Below, piece after piece: positions 58,830 through 64,000 of a DNA stretch of 64,000 bases (the first letter of the stretch is position 1; each line of letters opens with the position of its first letter). Source of the stretch: Oscarella lobularis. Taxonomy: Eukaryota; Porifera; Homoscleromorpha; Homosclerophorida; Oscarellidae. Below the pieces are notes generated by a model. That model was given only the letters and a program-made list of their open reading frames with translations, searched no databases and had not been told where the DNA came from. A program made the position numbers and the translations under genes. The stretch covers positions 1,548,648 to 1,612,647 of the forward strand of contig NC_089177.1 of assembly GCF_947507565.1 (NCBI RefSeq), in the 5' to 3' direction.

Positions 58830-61800
58830 TCAAGTTTCCAAAACACTTTTAAAAAAGAGGCTTAGCGGATTTTCAAAAGGCGGACCAGCGTGAACAGCGA
58901 CGTCACCAAAATCGCTCACCCGCTTCTCTACCAGCTGCTCAGCTTTTTTTGACAGGCCAATCATAGTGGTAAACGAAACGGGGACATCATTCGGATGACC
59001 ATTGAACACGTGGTGCAACTGATTGAGGAGATCGAGATAACTGCGAGCAAAGCCCTCAGCCAAAAGTCGAACGAGACTTCCTTCTTTGTATTCACGTACT
59101 CGAGCGTTTTCCGTCAACGGATAAACGCCATTTGAGTCGAAAACGACGATGTTACCACTGAAAGACCAACTGCCATTTTCGTCATGAACCAATTCCCTTC
59201 CGTACACAATTTCAGCAAAACGATAATAGTGAGACAGCCTTTCTTTTTTCCCGTAATTGGGAGTCGTTTGATTCGATCCCTCGCCTTGTTCAACGATTTC
59301 GTCTAGCGCGTGCATAGCCTGTTGAACGTTCGTGATAGCCGAAACGGGTCCGCCCGGTGCGACCGTCACTTGCCACGAAACGTCCGTTTTGAACTTGATA
59401 TCGGAGCCGAGGTGCTTCAAACTTCGCCTAACACGCGAATAAAATTGACCGATTGTGTTGTAGTGTTTCCCGTGCGCGTCGATGTCCGCCTCGTCCATGG
59501 GCTTGTGCGGCGCTTCGAATTCCATGAAGACGTCCTTGATGAGGCCGAGGGAGAGCGGCGCGAGACGCAACGTCAAATCGGGTCGCAGACCGCCGGGCAT
59601 GAGACCGGGATAGATCGGGATGAATTCCTTGTCTCGAAGATTGGGCGGCGGGCATCCCTCGATGGCGTTCAAGATGTTCGCAACGAGTACAAGGTGACGC
59701 ATCTCTTGAAGTACGATCGATAGAAGAATTTCTGCTATTTGCGAGTTTGCACCCGGCTTGATGGAATAGTAGGCGTAAAGATACATGGGTATAGAAGCGT
59801 GTTCGACTTGTGTTGCTAGCTGGAGAGCCTTGCATATACCGTCTAAGTCGAGAAGAGGCCGCTTACCGAGCGGCGGTCGTGGTTTTGACTTGAGCCAATT
59901 GACAATCATGTCTCTTTTCGCCGTTGACAGATCTCTCGTCACCGGCATGTGCCCGGGATTGTTGACGTCTAGCATGAGAGTGCGCAGCAAGCCGGGACGG
60001 TGTCGGATAACGCTGTGATAGTCGTCTAGAGCAACGATCGATCTCATGGCTGGATACAAGTTTGCATACTGTCGAAAAATATTATAAACGCTGTCTGAAC
60101 TTGTTTCTCCCGAGCCCCACCAAGAGACATCGGACGGAGAAGTAAACTTGTCGTACAGATGAAGAGTCAGTTTAGATGCAGTACCGTCTATATTAGGCTC
60201 TTCGCCACCTTCAGGGCAATAGGTCACATCATAGAGATCGCCGTCAAGATAGCTATGCTGATGCTCGGGACCATCTGCGCTGGCGGCCAGTTTGACGAAC
60301 GCCATTCCGCTGCAGTCGGTCAGAACAGAAAGCGGATTCACTGTGAGAGCTTCCGTCGTATTCGGGAGCTTTCTGACAGTTTCATTTGACGCTAGAGTTA
60401 ATGAAACGTTGAACGTGATATTGTAACCACATAGAGGAGTGCCACGACGATTGGCAAAGAATACTTTCGTTATACTTTCGCCCGGATTAAGACGGCTGAC
60501 AAAGTCACTCGTAGGTCGAACCAACACATCAACTTCAGTCATTAGAGGCTCTGAATCCGGCGGTGGGTCGCATTCGTATAGTTGAAAAGCTTCGCTCCGA
60601 TCGATGCCTTTAGGGATTTCAAGTTCAATGACGTTACTGAGATAAGACGATACATTAATGTCAATTTTTCCCCACTCTTTCTTCTTGTGGCTTGCAGCGA
60701 CGAGACAAAGAGATTTTCCTAGAGCGCTCGTATTGTAGCCCGAGTTGTCAGGCGTCCGACCGAACGCGTTTCCGACGTCAGCGAACAATTTATTCCCTCG
60801 AATGACAAATGGCATTAGGTTGGCGGCGCCGTCTTCACGGCCGGTGAGAAGACGAGCACGCACAAAGCCTTGCGGCTCTCCACTAGTGGCCGGTCCTATT
60901 GTACCCCGGACGGAGCCGTGCGTGTACAAAGGATGAACTTCGTCTGTGTAGAACTGATGAATGGTGAACTTCATAGAAAGGATGTTACCTGCACACACAG
61001 AGAACGTTAGATGCATCCAATATCAAACTAATGCATTTGACAAAAAAGATTTGAAGTCTACTTAACTCTATTGACCGAATTAATTTAAATTTAATAAAAA
61101 TGAAAGAGTTTCAAGGACCCAATGTCGCTTGAAATAAAGAATGAAGAGCTTAGTACACGCGTACATTAGTATGATTAATTAGGTAGCTCAAATTCTCTGC
61201 ATGTTTCAAAGAAAAAGCACAAGGCATTCCTAACAAAGTTTTAGCATTAGCAAGGTAAATTCTAAACGAGACGCCATGCAGCCTAAACGTATAAAAACGC
61301 CTACACGCAAAAACTACAGGCTGTTACGTACATAGGGCATGTGCTTCTAAAATTCTAAATAAAAGGAGCTACAGACTACTTATAATAAATACCATTTTGT
61401 CGAGAAATGTTCCGAAGCGCTGATAGAGTAGACGAATTAAAGCTATCTAAATCATCTGACCAAGTAACATTTTCAAGAATAGACTGGAAGCTTGCCGCGA
61501 AAGACTGAGTTGGATACTCCGTATCGTTAGGATAACTTTCGCGCATCTTCCACAAGCCCGACAACGTTGCCGGCCTAAAGTCGCCAGTCATCAGAGTGGG
61601 GCCGTCGTAAGCATCATAAGCTCGAATAGCTATTCTCAGTCCGAATAGAGTCGTCGTCACGAGATTGTATTCCGGATCTAGGTCGACCATTTTCCCGGTG
61701 GCTTGAGAAACACCCGTGTCAACCGATTGCCCTATAAGAGGGTCTTCGTCTTGAATCGTGGTGCAATTATCCGGCAACGGAGGACATGCGTTTGTCACTC

Positions 61801-62269
61801 GCACGCTCCGGAAGAGAAACGCTCCAGTGCCTTTCGGATTAAAACTGGCGTACTTTCGGCTTAGAATGCTTTGCATTGCCGCGTGAAAATTTTCCGCGTC
61901 GTAATTTACAGCTTTGTTGTTCACGGTGGAAACGTCTGCTCGAAAGAGCCCCGAGAAACCAAACCGAGGTCGGTCAAGGTATGATAAGCGTGGGGAAGGT
62001 GCGCTTCGGGGGCACGAGCAGTCAACAGAACCCTAAAAAAGAAATAAAGACGTGCATGCACGTTCCTTTTGAAAGACTGAAACGAAATACAGTGCATGTG
62101 ATTTATATGACGGACGTTACAGACTCGGGTGAACGGACGGGGAATTAAATTAGCCTGTTGACTGTCATACGCGAGTCAATTATCTGTAATTATACTGTAT
62201 ATACCTTTTCAACTTGAGCTTGAGCAAACTGATGGTCTTGTGAGAAGGAAAAGGATCCAAAATTGTCTT
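58830..62269 (-). CDS. VioB-like protein with ferritin-like domain (5' end not found)
   Basis: The last exon (58830-60988) is one 2.2-kb open stretch. An N-terminal half of unknown fold is followed by a ferritin-like four-helix region of the kind in VioB/iminophenyl-pyruvate dimer synthase relatives: ALQLATQVEHASIPMYLYAY and EILLSIVLQEMRHLVLVANI carry the paired Glu and His residues expected to bind iron. Upstream exon 61393-62033 joins in phase 1 (ISRQN-G-NILSMKF) over a 404-base intron. It is preceded in phase 0 by 62205-62269 (FGSFSFSQDHQFAQAQVEK), which itself starts in phase 1 and needs another exon. VioB acts in bacterial violacein synthesis; related domains occur in fungi and invertebrates with unknown substrates. 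The substrate here is unknown. Confidence 0.75.
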
Positions 62270-64000
62270 CTATAAGACAAAATTAATAACGACACAGCAC
62301 AAAAACAAATGCGCAAACAGCAAAGAAAAATACACTTGAAAATCACATCACTATGCAGTGTAAGCTTTTCTGACGCTAGCCGGTAGACGGTGTGAGATTA
62401 GGTGCATAGTCTGAGGATACGAAAAAAGTAGCAGCTACGAATTTCAAGTGGATTTGATCAAACCCAATTAAGTCGGGACGCAATTCGCGGACTCTAAAGT
62501 TGTCTACACTACAAATAGCTTTTAGTAGAAAACTTTGAAGTTGACTCAGAGGTTAAAAATTTCCGGTAACTGTGTACACAGGCTGAGAATGCAGCTCACC
62601 TTCATATGCTTCGCTTAAAACGAACATTCCAAATTTCGCAAAGAACGCCAACCTAAGTGCAAAACTTTGATTGCTGCATGAATGCAATTTGAATTGTTCA
62701 AAGTTAATTAATTAATTGATTAATTATTCATCTTAATATCATAGATTCTCTGAGTTGCTTATCCAAAACCCTTAATTGGGAAGTGGTGTTCGGATACATA
62801 CATGCAGTAAAACTTTTTCTAGCGGACACTCTGATTATACTCTCTAATAAACAGACACCAAACGTGGCACGGATTTATTTTCTCTACAAAAGCAAGCCCT
62901 CTAAGAGCGGACAACATTTCGGATTCTATAGCGTAGAAAAGACACGGCCTCAAAGTGTCTGCTGTAAGTAAATGGGCAGGCACCAACGTTTGCTTTAGTT
63001 CACGCATAGATTATGGTTCACGTGACGCGGAAACTATAAGGTTCCGTTGTGCATAGATTATTACCATCCCTATGAGTGTTGTGGCGAGGACTCGAACGGA
63101 ATCCCTATATACATGATCATCCCGGGCGATTCCCTGCGATTATTCGATCTCCCGTCCCGCCTAACTTAGACGATCCGTAACTCGCAATTTCGCTCGATTC
63201 TATTCTAACTTCCTAAAGCGCAGTCCTCTACTAGAAGCTGACAGAGGGATCGATCGATCGCGAGGCAGCGCTTGTTTATGTAGGACCGGATCTTTGTAGA
63301 GTAAAGCAAGACGCCTACTAAAAAAGACTTACCAGGCGAGAAGAAGGATTTTATGAAGCATTCGACCGCTCGGATTCTCGTTGGATATAAACGAAGAACT
63401 TTTTCCGCGCATGCGTACATACGATGATCCATCTAATTGAGTCACGTGACCATACTAAAAGGCGAACTGCCTAGATTCGATCCACGGATTGTAGAGACAA
63501 TCCGTGATTCGATGACGCGATATCTTTACGTCGCCAAAACTCAACTGCGCCGCTTTAGCTACGTACAGCTCTCCCGCCAGCCACCGTGATTCAGTGATAG
63601 ATCGATAACTGACGAACTGGAGGTATTTCTATTTCTGCCGTAAAAACGAATGACGTACAGTTGTAGACAGTTTTCAGTAAAGTTTTGCTCTCGTAAAACA
63701 AAATCGTACCCGATGAATTGCGTTGGTGACGTCACAGTCGTTGCCAAGCGAATCGTCGCGTTCAGACTGTTGCTACGGTTTCTTCTACAAAATAGGTTGT
63801 TGTTCTTCTGAAAACCGTAAATGCTTTCCACCCATTTTATCATTATATAGCATTCGAATTTCATTTCATCAGCAAGATTTCGTCCGCATCCAAAAGGAAA
63901 AGAGGTCAAGACAAACTTTTCGCCGCCTAAATATACAAGGGCTTTGAATATACCATTACCACTTTATCATTATTGTCTAGATTCAGCAAAAGGACCCCGC
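62270..64000. other. upstream of VioB-like gene, no gene firmly identified
   Basis: The missing first exon(s) of the VioB-like gene should be here or beyond the window. An open stretch on the minus strand (63559-63780, after an acceptor-like TTTTGTAG) could be an exon but shows no family features. AT-rich repeats of ttaa are at 62704-62728. Confidence 0.4.
63483..63506. repeat. perfect 10-bp hairpin, 4-base loop
   Basis: cacggattgt and acaatccgtg are exact reverse complements with agag between them. It is isolated, and its function is unknown. Confidence 0.85.

Noticed and set aside
63081-63110. tRNA B-box-like ggactcgaac near 63087
   Set aside because: No matching A box or cloverleaf could be folded around it.
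1-64000. Prokaryotic features such as operons, ribosome binding sites, insertion sequences and CRISPR arrays
   Set aside because: Genes are intron-rich and animal-like, and no regularly spaced direct repeats were seen.

Overview
The window looks like a compact animal genome. Genes are split by many introns of about 45-70 bases, and the domain repertoire is animal-type: a receptor tyrosine kinase with a fibronectin-III ectodomain, PARP14-like macrodomain protein, CARD, ZU5/UPA and TIR-like domains. An early-branching animal such as a sponge fits best. That assignment is inference from gene content and intron size. Coordinates below come from reading both strands and joining exons by hand with GT-AG and phase rules.

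Layout. 298-9305 (-): FN3-rich receptor tyrosine kinase. 10593-18718 (-): one very large gene joining a protein kinase to an RG stretch, RRM-like segments, three macrodomains, a WWE-like region and an ADP-ribosyltransferase domain. 19637-22836 (-): a CARD-ZU5-UPA gene running into exons for Raptor-like WD40 repeats, with an unresolved reading-frame break between the parts. 23214-41000: duplicated block 1, holding a secreted protein gene (25088-27804), an AGC-type kinase gene (30495-32947), a TIR-like/ZU5/UPA/membrane gene (34288-37963) and a truncated second kinase+ZU5 unit. 41148-44881: two divergent single-copy genes, a CRT-like transporter and a citrate-lyase-beta-like/MaoC fusion enzyme. 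45221-58230: duplicated block 2, with a second secreted gene (47111-49849), a gutted kinase copy, a second TIR-like/ZU5 gene (52656-56402) and a further kinase remnant. 58830-62269 (-): a VioB-like ferritin-fold enzyme whose 5' end was not found. 62270-64000: nothing firmly identified.

The common theme is signalling and probably innate defence: CARD, TIR-like, ZU5/UPA, macro/ART and two kinase types lie within 57 kb. The kinase + ZU5 pair forms a recurring unit present four times in different states of decay. The two better copies are damaged in different places, as expected in a fast birth-and-death family. Two metabolic genes stand apart: the CitE/MaoC fusion, which resembles steps of C5-dicarboxyl-CoA (methylmalyl/mesaconyl-CoA) chemistry, and the VioB-like gene.
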